A stretch of DNA of 39,461 nucleotides from Myxococcus llanfairpwllgwyngyllgogerychwyrndrobwllllantysiliogogogochensis (GCF_006636215.1 NZ_VIFM01000084.1:1-39461); one strand, 5' to 3'; shown: positions 1-8,716, counted from the first letter of the stretch. A program made the numbers and translations. Notes: generated by a model not told the origin, from the letters alone.

Positions 1-1
1 G

Positions 2-907
2 GTGGGCACCGAGGGCTCCAGCCTGGGTGACGCCGAGTTCGGCTTCCGCACGTCGGACGCGTACCAGGAGCTGGGCCTGGCCTTCTTCAAGCAGCACCTC
101 AAGGGCGGCGAGAAGGCGGCGGTGCCGGAGGCGCTGGTGTTCGAGACGGGCGCCAACCGCTGGCGCCAGTTGGAGAGCTGGCCGCCGAAGGGGTTGCGTG
201 AGACGCGGCTGTTCTTCCAGCCCAAGGGCGGGCTGTCCATGAAGGCGCCCACGGGGACGACGGAGTCGTTCGCGGAGTACATCAGCGACCCGGCCAAGCC
301 GGTGCCGTACACGCAGGAGATCACGACGCGCTGGAGCAAGAACTACATGGCGGAGGACCAGCGCTTCGTCGCGAGCCGGCCGGACGTGCTGGTGTTCGAG
401 ACCGAGCCGTTGGAGCAGGACCTCACGCTGGCGGGCCCGCTGGAGGCGGACCTGTGGGTTTCCACGACGGGTTCGGACGCGGACTGGGTGGTGAAGCTGG
501 TGGATGTGAATCCCGGCAAGCCGCGCGGCTGGAGTCGGAGCGACGCGGAGAAGGGCGAGAAGAACCGGGGTGGCCAGCAGACGCTGGTGCGCGGCGAGCC
601 GTTCCGCGGCCGCTTCCGCGACAGCTACAGCGAGCCCAAGGCCTTCAAGCCCGGTGAGGTGTCGAAGGTGCGCTTCACCATCAACGACGTCTTCCACACG
701 TTCCAGAAGGGGCACCGGGTGATGATCCAGGTCCAGTCGAGCTGGTTCCCGTTCATCGACCGCAACCCGCAGACGTACGTGCCCAACATCTTCGAGGCGA
801 AGGAGGCGGACTTCACGCGCGCCTTCCATCGCGTGTACCACTCCGCGGTGCACCCCAGCTCCGTCAAGGTGGGCGTGCTGCCGGCGCTGGACGCACAGGG
901 CAACTGA
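2..907 (+). CDS. CocE/NonD family hydrolase, C-terminal part (5' end outside window)
   Basis: This is the C-terminal 301 residues of a CocE/NonD-type alpha/beta hydrolase (X-Pro dipeptidyl-peptidase S15 family), which in this family cleaves esters or acyl-amino bonds. The visible part covers the end of the catalytic domain and the C-terminal jelly-roll domain, recognisable from 'GPLEADLWVSTTGSDADW', 'RFTINDVFHTFQKGHRV' and 'SSWFPFIDRNPQTY'. The catalytic Ser lies upstream of the window and a catalytic His would be expected in the first visible residues. The reading frame is open to the left edge, so the GTG at base 2 is not a real start. The next gene follows after about 125 bases in the same direction with its own ribosome binding site. 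Family assignment is firm. The substrate cannot be read from this fragment. Confidence 0.85.
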   Translation: MGTEGSSLGDAEFGFRTSDAYQELGLAFFKQHLKGGEKAAVPEALVFETGANRWRQLESWPPKGLRETRLFFQPKGGLSMKAPTGTTESFAEYISDPAKPVPYTQEITTRWSKNYMAEDQRFVASRPDVLVFETEPLEQDLTLAGPLEADLWVSTTGSDADWVVKLVDVNPGKPRGWSRSDAEKGEKNRGGQQTLVRGEPFRGRFRDSYSEPKAFKPGEVSKVRFTINDVFHTFQKGHRVMIQVQSSWFPFIDRNPQTYVPNIFEAKEADFTRAFHRVYHSAVHPSSVKVGVLPALDAQGN

Positions 908-1033
908 GGTCCGCGAGGGCGTGGCGGTGCATCTGTTTGGCACCGTCCGCTCGCGCTCGAAGGGAGCGTGACGGGGCGGGATATCCGTCCCGTTCCTGTT
1001 ACGTTTCCGCCCGCACGGAGGGATGGGAGGGTC

Positions 1034-2107
1034 ATGACTGGCACCGAGGGGCCCGGGAGTGGGCCGGTGCGGCTCGACGGGAGTGAGGGCGAGGGGGGAG
1101 GGCAGATCCTCCGCTCGGCGTTGTCGCTGTCACTCATCACCGGACGGCCGTTTCACATCACCCACCTGCGTTCGCGGCGGGAGCCTCCGGGGTTGCGTCC
1201 CCAGCACCTGGCCTGCGTGCGCGGCGCCGAGGCACTGGGTGGCACCAGCGAGGGCGCCACGGTGGGCGCCTCCGAGCTGTCCTTCACGCCCGGCACCGTG
1301 CGCGCGGGGGACTATCTGCTGGAGGTCGGCACGGCGGGCAGCACGCCGCTCATCTTCCAGTGCCTCGTCTATCCCCTGGCCCTGGCCGGGGGCGGAAAGC
1401 TCACGTTGCGGGGCGGGACGCATCTGCCGCACAGCCCGAGCTTCCACTATGTCGCGACGGTGTGGCAGCCGGTGGCCCACGCGTATGGGCTCCCCGTGCA
1501 CCTCACGATGACGCAGGCGGGGTTCTATCCAGAAGGCGCGGGGGAGATGGTCGCCCACGTCTTTCCGCCACAGGAGCCACCCCGGCTGGTGGAGCTGCCC
1601 GCGCGGGGGATGCTGCGCGAGGTGCACGTCTCGTCATTCGTGGGAGGCCTGCCGTTCGCCATCGCCGAGCGGCAGTCGCGCGCCGCCGTGGCGGTGCTGC
1701 GGGAGAAGGGCATCCTGGCCGAGGCGGAGAATCGCCCGCTGCCGGTGAGCCGTTCGCTGGGCACGGTGACGTTCGTGCTGGCGCAGTTCGAGCACACCAT
1801 CGCCGGCTTCACCGCGCTGGGGGAGAAGGGGCGTCCGGCCGAGGACGTGGGGCGGGAGGCCGGCGAGGCGCTGGCGCGCTTCATGGAGACAGGGGGCGCG
1901 CTGGACGAGTCGCTGGCGGATCAGATTCTCCTGCCAGCGGCGCTGCTGGCCGCGGGGCGCCTGGGGCCGGTGACGCCGGGCACCACGCGCTTCACCGCGG
2001 CTCGGGTGACGGACCACCTCACCACCCATGCCCGCGTCGTCGAGCGCTTCCTTCCGGTCAAGGTCCGGGTGGAGGCGGGCGGCGCGGTGGAGGTGGCCCC
2101 GGCTTGA
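1034..2107 (+). CDS. rtcA: RNA 3'-terminal phosphate cyclase
   Basis: RtcA converts an RNA 3'-phosphate to a 2',3'-cyclic phosphate using ATP through a covalent enzyme-AMP intermediate. The 357-residue protein has the family signatures: 'GSEGEGGGQILR' near the N-terminus, 'PPGLRPQHLACV', 'PLPVSRSLGTV' and 'SLADQILLPAAL'. The C-terminal 'DHLTTHARVVERFLP' contains His328, which corresponds to the catalytic His by family knowledge. I chose ATG 1034, preceded by GGATGGGAGG, over an upstream GTG at 968. The upstream extension adds 22 residues with no family similarity. No RtcB ligase or RtcR activator is next to it, so this is an rtcA away from the classical rtcBA operon. Length matches the bacterial family, about 340-360 residues. 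Confidence 0.93.
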   Translation: MTGTEGPGSGPVRLDGSEGEGGGQILRSALSLSLITGRPFHITHLRSRREPPGLRPQHLACVRGAEALGGTSEGATVGASELSFTPGTVRAGDYLLEVGTAGSTPLIFQCLVYPLALAGGGKLTLRGGTHLPHSPSFHYVATVWQPVAHAYGLPVHLTMTQAGFYPEGAGEMVAHVFPPQEPPRLVELPARGMLREVHVSSFVGGLPFAIAERQSRAAVAVLREKGILAEAENRPLPVSRSLGTVTFVLAQFEHTIAGFTALGEKGRPAEDVGREAGEALARFMETGGALDESLADQILLPAALLAAGRLGPVTPGTTRFTAARVTDHLTTHARVVERFLPVKVRVEAGGAVEVAPA

Positions 2108-2125
2108 GGGCCGGGGTGGGGTGGC

Positions 2126-2479
2126 TCAGGCCGCCTCGTCGTCGCCGCGGTTGGAGTTGTTGCCGAAGGTGTTCACGTCATCCATCTCCTTCGTCGTGTT
2201 CCGGAAGGCGCGGAAGCCGAAGGGGATGGCGACGAGGAACACGAGGCCGGCGAGGCCCACGGCCTTCCAGGGGAAGGGCTGCGTCTTCACCTGGATATCC
2301 TTGCCGTAGGAGTTGAGGTTGTTGCCCATGGCGCGCTGCTTGGCGGCCTCGCGCTCCTCGGCGGTGAGCTCACGGGGGGCGTTGAAGTCCTGGACCGGTT
2401 TGCGCGGCTGAGCCAGTGCCGCTCCGCCCGTCGCGAGCGCGAGGACCAGGAGGAGTCGGGCAAGGGAGGGATTTCGCAT
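2126..2479 (-). CDS. Small membrane protein with signal peptide, unknown function
   Basis: I do not recognise a family. The 117-residue product starts with a hydrophobic segment and an AxA-like cleavage region (residues 1-23, 'LLLVLALATGGAALAQ'). A charged stretch rich in Glu, Arg and Lys follows ('ELTAEEREAAKQRA'). A second membrane helix lies around residues 75-92 ('AVGLAGLVFLVAIPFGF'), with an acidic Asn-rich tail. It is convergent with rtcA, with only 18 bases between the stop codons. The ATG at 2479 puts the signal peptide at the very N-terminus; longer forms of the frame add 45 implausible residues. No Shine-Dalgarno sequence is visible upstream (the bases before the ATG are C-rich). 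It is probably an inner-membrane protein with a short extracytoplasmic segment. Confidence 0.7.
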   Translation of the reverse strand: MRNPSLARLLLVLALATGGAALAQPRKPVQDFNAPRELTAEEREAAKQRAMGNNLNSYGKDIQVKTQPFPWKAVGLAGLVFLVAIPFGFRAFRNTTKEMDDVNTFGNNSNRGDDEAA

Positions 2480-2582
2480 GAGGGGGGAGGCTATCACGAC
2501 CCAACGGGAGTGCTGAACAGGGCTTGCACCGGGAGAGCGTTGTCCAGTACGCGCCAGGGTGCCCACATCACCTCCGGACGCC

Positions 2583-4370
2583 ATGCTGCGCCTGCCCTTC
2601 ATCGCCCTCGCCAACCTGTTGCTGCTCCTGCGGACCCTGTTGGGTGCGCCCTTCCGCCTGTTCGCCGCCAGCCACCGGCCGGCCTATGTGCGCTTCCGGT
2701 TGGCGGGGGATCCGCCCTACCGCGAGCAGCGCAAGCCCCGATTCTCGCTGGGGGGAGGCTCGCGTCCGGAGCCCGCGGACGTCACCTCATTGGAGCGCTT
2801 TGGCGAATCCCTGAGGCTGTTGGCGAAGGACCCCAAGGTGAAGGGGATTCTGCTGGAGGTGGAGGAGCTGGGGTTGCCGGGGGCGAAGCGCGACGCGGTG
2901 GTGGCGTTGCTGGCGGAGTTCCGGGCGGCGGGCAAGCGGGTGGTGTCCTGGGCGGTGATGGTGGACACGGACACGTACCCGGTGCTGTGCGCGGCGGACG
3001 AGGTGCTCCTGGCCCCGATGGGGCGGCTGGAGCTGGTGGGGTACTCGGCGGAGTCCACGGCGTTGGGCGAGGGGCTGTCCCGGATTGGCATCCGGCCGCA
3101 GTTCATCCGGCGGGGTGACTACAAGACGGCGCCGGAGTTGTTCACGCATCCGGCGGTGTCGGACATCCAGCGGCGCACGGTGGAGTCGTTCCTGGACGAG
3201 CGCTACGCGACGCTGGTCGACGCGGTGTCAGTGGCGCGGCGCAAGACGCCCGACGAGGTGAAGGCGCTGATCGACCAGGGCCCGTACAGCGGGCCGAGGG
3301 CGAAGGCGATGGGGCTGGTGGACGCGCTGGTGGACGAGGCGGATCTGCCGCTGCACCTGGGGTTGGTGAAGGTGGAGGAGGGGAAGGCGCCGGAGGACGT
3401 GGAGGACACGGAGCTGGAGGCGCTGGACACGTATCTGGAGACGGTGCCATTCCCTCCGGTGAAGTGGCGGCGGATGAAGCGGAAGCCTCGGCTCGCGTTG
3501 GTGCCGGTGTCGGGGATTATTGTGCCGGGGAAGGGGAATGCGGGCGGGCGTCTGGCGTCGACGGACGCGGTGGTGAAGGCGTTGAGGGCGGCGGGGCGGG
3601 ACAAGCGGTCGAAGGCGGTGCTGCTGTATGTGAACAGCCCGGGTGGGGCGGCGATTGCTTCCGAGCAGATTCTGGAGGCGGTCCAGCGGGTGGCGCGCAA
3701 GAAGCCGGTGATCGCATACATGGACCGGGTGTGCGCCAGTGCGGGGTACATGGTTGCGCTGGGGGCGAAGGAGCTGTGGAGTGCCCCGCATGCGGTGGTG
3801 GGGTCCATCGGTGTGTTCGCGGGCAAGTTCGACACGTCCGGGCTGATGAACCTGCTGGGCATCCACAAGACGTTGATCACGCGGGGAGCGAACGCGGGGT
3901 TGTTGTCGTTCTCCCGGGGTTTCACGGACGGGGAGCGGGCGGCGCTGGAGGCGGACATCGAGGAGATGTACCAGTCCTTCCTGGGGCACGTGGCGAAGGC
4001 GCGGGGGCGGACGAAGGAAGAGATCCACGCTCTGGCGGAGGGCCGGGTGTACTCGGGGCTGCGCGCGAAGGACGCGGGCCTGGTGGACAAGATTGGTGGG
4101 TTCGAGGAGGCGTGCCGGTACGCGCTGTCATTGGCGAAAGTCGCGCCTGGAGACTTCGAGCTGAAGACGTATGGGGCTGCGGAGCGACGGATGTCGGTGC
4201 TGCGGTTGTTGATGGGTGCCGCGCAGCCTCAGACTTACTCGCTGTGCTCCGTGTCGTGGAGCCTGGCCGGGCAGGAGCGGGAGACATTGGCGTCGCTGGC
4301 GGATGAGACGCGGTGGGGCGCGTGGCTACGCGAGTTGGTGCGTGAGGCTCGTGGGAATCCGTCCGGCTGA
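2583..4370 (+). CDS. sppA: Signal peptide peptidase SppA, 67-kDa type (protease IV, S49)
   Basis: Membrane-bound serine protease that degrades signal peptides left after preprotein processing. The 595-residue product has the tandem S49 layout of the long SppA form: an N-terminal membrane helix (residues 1-22), a first S49 domain carrying the catalytic Lys (K181 in 'RGDYKTAPE'), and a second S49 domain carrying the nucleophile (S386 in 'VCASAGYMV'). The second domain follows 'LYVNSPGGAAIASE' and precedes 'VGSIGVFAGK'. The Ser/Lys dyad split across the two repeats is the known arrangement in E. coli SppA, so it should be active. ATG 2583 gives the membrane anchor directly; an upstream ATG at 2559 adds eight residues. 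A GC-rich hairpin follows the stop. It is the last typical high-G+C gene before the A+T-rich segment. Confidence 0.92.
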   Translation: MLRLPFIALANLLLLLRTLLGAPFRLFAASHRPAYVRFRLAGDPPYREQRKPRFSLGGGSRPEPADVTSLERFGESLRLLAKDPKVKGILLEVEELGLPGAKRDAVVALLAEFRAAGKRVVSWAVMVDTDTYPVLCAADEVLLAPMGRLELVGYSAESTALGEGLSRIGIRPQFIRRGDYKTAPELFTHPAVSDIQRRTVESFLDERYATLVDAVSVARRKTPDEVKALIDQGPYSGPRAKAMGLVDALVDEADLPLHLGLVKVEEGKAPEDVEDTELEALDTYLETVPFPPVKWRRMKRKPRLALVPVSGIIVPGKGNAGGRLASTDAVVKALRAAGRDKRSKAVLLYVNSPGGAAIASEQILEAVQRVARKKPVIAYMDRVCASAGYMVALGAKELWSAPHAVVGSIGVFAGKFDTSGLMNLLGIHKTLITRGANAGLLSFSRGFTDGERAALEADIEEMYQSFLGHVAKARGRTKEEIHALAEGRVYSGLRAKDAGLVDKIGGFEEACRYALSLAKVAPGDFELKTYGAAERRMSVLRLLMGAAQPQTYSLCSVSWSLAGQERETLASLADETRWGAWLRELVREARGNPSG

Positions 4371-4386
4371 CGGTTCGATAGAACGG

Positions 4387-4409
4387 CGGGGCGCGGAGCC
4401 AGCGCCCCG
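4387..4409 (+). terminator. GC-rich hairpin after sppA
   Basis: Inverted repeat CGGGGCGC / GCGCCCCG with perfect 8-bp arms and a 7-base loop, 16 bases after the sppA stop codon. There is no clear U-run after it, so termination efficiency is uncertain. It also lies just downstream of the kinase gene that converges from the right, and so could serve both. Confidence 0.5.
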
Positions 4410-4450
4410 TTGAGCATTTACAAAGCGGCAGAGCGGAGTGCGCGTCCAAC

Positions 4451-5827
4451 TCAAATAGCCGATGACTTGGCGCCTACTTCGATAACCTTCTCAATTAGGA
4501 TGTCGGCGATTCGTGGATGGAAATCCTGAACGCTTTTGCTGATGACGTTTGCACACCTCCTGAAGTCAACCTCAATCTCCTCTGCCTGAATCTCTATTGC
4601 GACGCGAGCCGCAACTTGGTCGTCGAGAAGTGGCCCACAAAGCCCCATCAAGCGCCGCATGGCGAACCAACGATTATGTCCCGAAGCCATGCGTGCCAAA
4701 GCAATCAGCGCAGCGGCCTTTAAATCGATAGTCCGGGCGCCGTCGAAGATCGCCTCCATTCGCACTGCTAGAACATCGCAGTATGCGAAATCAAATCCGC
4801 CGCGGCCAACCCAGTCGCAATAGACAATTCCCACTGAGAGCCACAGGTCATAGTCTAGAAGGCAGAAGGCTTTACAGAGGTCCTCATTGAAGGAGTGGAA
4901 TATAGGCCACATGGTTATTACGCGCCCATCAGTGCTCTCACCTTGGTCGCCTACGAATCGAGCGAATTCTTCAAGTTTTTGTACGTCCCAGTCGGCAGCT
5001 CCTGCGAGTTCCTTGGTCCATCCCTCCATCTCAAGCGAGGGTTGAAGGTTGAGTGGCTGAGCAAGGATTCCCAACAGAACGGAGCGCAATCCAGCAATGC
5101 TTTTGAATCGCTTGCCTGGGGAGGTCTCAGTGCATTTTTCGATGACGGGAGCCAGTGGTCCGGGGCAAGTCTGCCTCTGAAATGGCAGTCTTCCAGGCTT
5201 GCCAGCTATGTCGTGCAGAAGACAGCCAAAGGCATATATGTCTGCGGCGGCGGTCACCGTGCCGAAGTTCTTGCGTTGTTCGGGCGCCGCGTATTCTTGT
5301 GTTCCCCAGGCGGAATCAACCGATGTTAGCTTTGTTGTGCTGCCTTCTGGGGGGAGCGTCAACCCAAAATCGCTAAGCTTCCAGTGCCCTTCGTGGAAGA
5401 GAACATTCTGGGGTTTTAGGTCGCGATGGACATATCCGAGCAAATGGAGAGCATCCAGGCCATTGAGAATATCCGCCAGTGCAGTGCTGCTAATCTTTCC
5501 GCTCTTCTTGTCTTCGCGGATTTGGTCGAGATAGTTCTTGTCGGCCCATGGCATCACGAACCATGGATGATCGCCATTTAGATCGTGCTCGTATACGGGC
5601 AGGAATACCTCAGAGTCGAGGCTTCGCTGAATGCGAACCTCGCGGCAGAATCGTTTCCTTAACTTTTCAATTTCTGCTGCAGGAAATCTTCCTGGTGTGG
5701 GATCGAAAGTCTTCATGGCCGCGACGGAGCCATCAGATCGCATCACCTTGTCGATTCTACCAAAGCCACCACGATGGACGTCTTTTTCTAGAATCTGCAC
5801 GTGTCCCCCCACAGAGCATTTGTCCAA
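4451..5827 (-). CDS. Ser/Thr protein kinase with unknown C-terminal domain
   Basis: A Hanks-type protein kinase of 458 residues. The kinase domain (about 13-255) is complete: glycine loop 'RGGFGRI' (19-25), ATP Lys39 in 'AAMKTF', catalytic loop 'HRDLKPQN' (134-141, base D136), DFG at 153-155, and an activation segment ending in 'EYAAPEQ' (APE 181-183). It should therefore be catalytically active. There is no transmembrane helix, PASTA or FHA domain. The C-terminal 200 residues form a mainly helical region that I do not recognise. The start is a TTG at 5827 with GGAG five bases upstream; a GTG at 5812 is the alternative. Codon use is less GC-biased than in the neighbours. It is divergent from the helicase gene, with which it probably forms a unit. 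Targets are unknown. Confidence 0.85.
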   Translation of the reverse strand: MDKCSVGGHVQILEKDVHRGGFGRIDKVMRSDGSVAAMKTFDPTPGRFPAAEIEKLRKRFCREVRIQRSLDSEVFLPVYEHDLNGDHPWFVMPWADKNYLDQIREDKKSGKISSTALADILNGLDALHLLGYVHRDLKPQNVLFHEGHWKLSDFGLTLPPEGSTTKLTSVDSAWGTQEYAAPEQRKNFGTVTAAADIYAFGCLLHDIAGKPGRLPFQRQTCPGPLAPVIEKCTETSPGKRFKSIAGLRSVLLGILAQPLNLQPSLEMEGWTKELAGAADWDVQKLEEFARFVGDQGESTDGRVITMWPIFHSFNEDLCKAFCLLDYDLWLSVGIVYCDWVGRGGFDFAYCDVLAVRMEAIFDGARTIDLKAAALIALARMASGHNRWFAMRRLMGLCGPLLDDQVAARVAIEIQAEEIEVDFRRCANVISKSVQDFHPRIADILIEKVIEVGAKSSAI

Positions 5828-6257
5828 ATGCGCTCCATATCAATCGGGCTCTGATTTGGACATCTGAACATCCGGCCATGGGTGTTAGGGGACTGGATTG
5901 GGCGGCCCAGTGGAGTCAGTTTTGACGATTGATTGCGAAAGGGTGGGATCGGCGAACGAATTTGATCTGGCGGTGGGTCCCAAGGAGCGGGTTTTGCCCG
6001 ATTTAGATCCTCGCCGGAGGGTGTGAAGTGCCACTCCGCGCTTTCTGTGGCAGGTAGAAAGCAGGACCGCCGGTTACTCAGGGTCCCAACTTACCGCTTT
6101 GCGAGGTGTGCCTGCCTACCCACCCAGCCACTGCGGACGAAGGCCTTTCGTTGCCAACGTAAGGCCGACTACGCTTGGGGTCGCGTTCGTCACAGATGCC
6201 TGCCAAGTGCTGTCCGCACGGAGGGCTGAGCATCTGGACGTTCAGTTTAACTTTCGC
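5828..6257. promoter_or_regulatory. Divergent intergenic region between kinase and helicase genes
   Basis: About 430 bases (or 270 if the helicase starts at the TTG at 6099). It must hold the promoters of both divergent genes. I see a TTGACG hexamer at 5922-5927 on the plus strand, but no convincing partner -10 box at 16-18 bases, and a weak CGGG/CCCG hairpin near 5990. A 68-codon frame at 6023-6229 has no protein-like features. No operator or RNA gene can be supported. Confidence 0.4.
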
Positions 6258-8561
6258 ATGGGGGGGCGCGTGGGTGCTGCGAGTTTGCAAGAGGATATGC
6301 TTGATAGATTGGCCGATTCCGAACATGAGTTCAAAGCCCCGTCGCTGACCTCCGTTCGTTGCAAGCCACAGGCGACTGAGGAGTTGCTGTTCGAACTCGC
6401 CGCCGTTCGCAGAGCGGCGTTCGAACAGCAGGCCGTGACGGAAAGGAACCAGCGAACGAAAGGCATCACGCTACTTAATCAGGTTGTTGATATGCTTCGT
6501 GCGCCACTCGACTCGGCTACGGATGCGATCACTATTGAGCACAGGCTATCGCGGCTGTGTCTTGAATGCCAGGTGACCGGAGAGTTGCGACCTGGAACAG
6601 TGTCGATCATACGAACACTGGCTGCCGAGGCATTGTGTCTGTGTGCATCTTTGCAGGAGCGGATACGCGGAACTGAGCGAGCGCCTCTTTCTCAGGAACT
6701 CGCGGCCACTCGCGCTTGGGCGCTTTCTGAACTGGATCGATGCAACGATGTGCAGGTACGACTGGAGTCTTTAGGGACGCTTTGGGCTGAGTTCGAGAAG
6801 CGACGGCTTCGGGCCTTGGTGGACTTTCGACCACTGCTGGCCCAGGTCGGTCGCCTCCAACTAGGGGCAGAGCAGGAAGTTGCGGTTGCTCGGGACCATA
6901 CAGCACTGCATCGAGTCAGCGCTGCGGCTGGAACGGGTAAGAGCGTTGTCCTCGTACACCGAGCCATTCGCCTGCTGGCGCAGTCGCCAGATTCAAGAGT
7001 GCTCTTGATCGCGCCTACCGACGCCCTTGCGGGAGAACTTAGTGAGGCCTGCAGGGCTCGCTCTGAGGGCACTCGTGCAGATGAACGTCTTCGTGTTCGA
7101 TCAATGCGCGACGTGGCGCATGAGTGGTTTGAATCCGCCTCGGAAATGATCGACGTTCTTGATGCTGAAAAGACGCTGTCTTGTTGGCTTGAGTTTATTC
7201 ATGGTGCAGACGGAGATTCGCGACACGTATTGAGGGATGTTGATGTCCAAGCTCTCTTGAAATATCTTTCTTCGAAGCTGGAGGCGCGACGGAGTTCCGG
7301 TGTTGCGCACTATGTGGATAGCCGATGGCGCCTCTGGCTTGAACATTGGCGGCCGCTGAGTTACCTGCGCGACGAAATCTCCTGGATTTGCTCGGGTTTG
7401 TCGCCGAGCGAGTATCAGTTGTACACGCGAACGCAGTTGTCTGTGTCAAAGGCAAAGGGAACTCAGCAGGCTGAGAAGGTGTGGATGTCCCGCAGTGGTC
7501 GAGAAATTAAGCTCGAAATCAAGTATCGGCACTCTGTAATGAAGGTGTTGCTTGCTTGGCATGGGTGGCTCAACGAGAGGGGGCAGGCGGACCTGGACTT
7601 GGCGTTGGGATGGATTGTGGACGCCTGTCGTGGTGGTCCGTCTGCTGTGCAGCGATTTAAGAAGTGTTTTGCTGTAGAGCATGTTCTTGTGGATGAGGCG
7701 CAGAAGTTGAGCAATTGCGAATGGGAAATCCTCTTGTTGATGGCGTCGTTTGTGGGGGGAAATCCGCTCTACGTGGCAGGCGACATGGACCAGCGCGATC
7801 GGGTCCGGCGCTTTGTTAGTGCGGAAGTTCGCTGGCCAAACGCGAAGCGTGGTTTGGATTTTCGTGGTAGGGCGTCAACGCTTAGGCAACAGTACCGAAT
7901 CACGCAACAGGTGGCGGAGGCGGGAGCGCGCATTGTCGGTGCTTTTGGAAGAGAGACTGATGAGGAGATTCTTGGGATAAATCAGATCGGGTTCGGAGCA
8001 TGCCGCGACGGGGTGGCGCCCCTCATCCTTGATGTACAAGACCAAGAGAGGGCAGCAATCGAAGTGTTGGCTGCCGTTGGGCGAGACCGAACGGTAGGAC
8101 TCGTTTCGACGCGCAAATGGACAGCGGATATCGACTTGTGTGTACGTATTGCGCGAGGAGCTGGGCGGGTGCCCCGGCGGGCGACGGTTCGTCAGCAGAC
8201 GCGAACCCCAGGCGCAGCCGTCATCGGGACGATTGAAGAACTTGCGGGTTGTGAATTTGATGTGGTGATGGTTGTCAATTTTAGCGCGTTGCCGGAGCCT
8301 TCGACCCCCCGCGAGGAGTGGTGGCGTGATGCCTCCGCAGCCTACACGGCGATGACCCGAGCTCGTGAGTTGGTCGTACTGTGCTGTCCGAGCCCGTCGC
8401 CTTTTATTGACAAACTCCGTGCGCCGCCTTCCTGCGTGGTGACGTTGCGTAGTGCGATGGAGTTTCGTGAGTTTGTCGCTCGTTCCAGTGCCATAGACGA
8501 TGGTTTTCTTAAGGCGGAGGCCGACCTCGTTGCGCCAATACAGATCCTGGAGTCATCATGA
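6258..8561 (+). CDS. UvrD/Rep-like superfamily 1 helicase with unknown N-terminal region
   Basis: ATP-dependent SF1 nucleic-acid helicase or translocase of the UvrD-like group, 767 residues from the ATG at 6258. Walker A is 'AAAGTGKS' (K228), motif Ia 'LLIAPTDALAGEL', Walker B 'VLVDEAQKL' (D479, E480), motif III 'LYVAGDMDQRDR', motif IV 'LRQQYRITQQV' and motif VI 'AYTAMTRARELVVL'. All are intact, so ATPase activity is likely. About 230 residues with no recognised domain come before Walker A, and a 250-residue helical insertion separates motifs Ia and II. No nuclease motif was seen. The start is uncertain: the frame is open from a TTG at 6099, ATG 6297 is also possible, and none has a good Shine-Dalgarno. 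Less biased codon use links it to the divergent kinase gene. It is not part of a Gabija pair, since no OLD-family nuclease gene is adjacent. Confidence 0.85.
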   Translation: MGGRVGAASLQEDMLDRLADSEHEFKAPSLTSVRCKPQATEELLFELAAVRRAAFEQQAVTERNQRTKGITLLNQVVDMLRAPLDSATDAITIEHRLSRLCLECQVTGELRPGTVSIIRTLAAEALCLCASLQERIRGTERAPLSQELAATRAWALSELDRCNDVQVRLESLGTLWAEFEKRRLRALVDFRPLLAQVGRLQLGAEQEVAVARDHTALHRVSAAAGTGKSVVLVHRAIRLLAQSPDSRVLLIAPTDALAGELSEACRARSEGTRADERLRVRSMRDVAHEWFESASEMIDVLDAEKTLSCWLEFIHGADGDSRHVLRDVDVQALLKYLSSKLEARRSSGVAHYVDSRWRLWLEHWRPLSYLRDEISWICSGLSPSEYQLYTRTQLSVSKAKGTQQAEKVWMSRSGREIKLEIKYRHSVMKVLLAWHGWLNERGQADLDLALGWIVDACRGGPSAVQRFKKCFAVEHVLVDEAQKLSNCEWEILLLMASFVGGNPLYVAGDMDQRDRVRRFVSAEVRWPNAKRGLDFRGRASTLRQQYRITQQVAEAGARIVGAFGRETDEEILGINQIGFGACRDGVAPLILDVQDQERAAIEVLAAVGRDRTVGLVSTRKWTADIDLCVRIARGAGRVPRRATVRQQTRTPGAAVIGTIEELAGCEFDVVMVVNFSALPEPSTPREEWWRDASAAYTAMTRARELVVLCCPSPSPFIDKLRAPPSCVVTLRSAMEFREFVARSSAIDDGFLKAEADLVAPIQILESS

Positions 8562-8716
8562 CCACTTGCCCGGATCGACGCTGAAACTGTGCGTGCCGGT
8601 GAAAGTAGCAACAGGGTTGTTCTCAAAGGACGGGCGCTCTGCTTTCGGCAGTTGACTCCGTAGACGAGGCATTCCTGCCCCCATACCCCTCATGATGCTG
8701 GTACCTTCCGCGCCCC

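Larger units (their letters stand above)
4430..8640. other. A+T-rich two-gene segment, probably horizontally acquired
   Basis: Between the high-G+C genes sppA and the lipoprotein at 8717 the base composition drops visibly. A- and T-ending codons become common, in contrast to the near-complete GC third positions on both sides. The segment holds only two divergent genes, a Ser/Thr kinase and a UvrD-like helicase, separated by about 0.4 kb. No integrase, transposase, tRNA gene or obvious direct repeats mark its ends, so the boundaries are by composition only. The inference of transfer rests on composition and on the isolated, unusual gene pair. Confidence 0.6.

Noticed and set aside
6023-6229. 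68-codon frame upstream of the helicase
   Set aside because: GTG start with GGAGG too close to it, and an Arg/Cys-rich product without protein-like pattern; out of frame with the helicase.
6258-8561. Helicase as GajB of a Gabija system
   Set aside because: The partner gene is a protein kinase and not an OLD-family nuclease, and no nuclease gene lies on either side.
8558-8584. Eight-codon frame overlapping the helicase stop (ATGA)
   Set aside because: Too short to support as a gene. The overlap may be chance or the trace of a lost downstream gene.
4430-8640. A+T-rich segment as a prophage or integrative element
   Set aside because: No integrase, recombinase, phage structural gene, tRNA target or flanking direct repeats were found.
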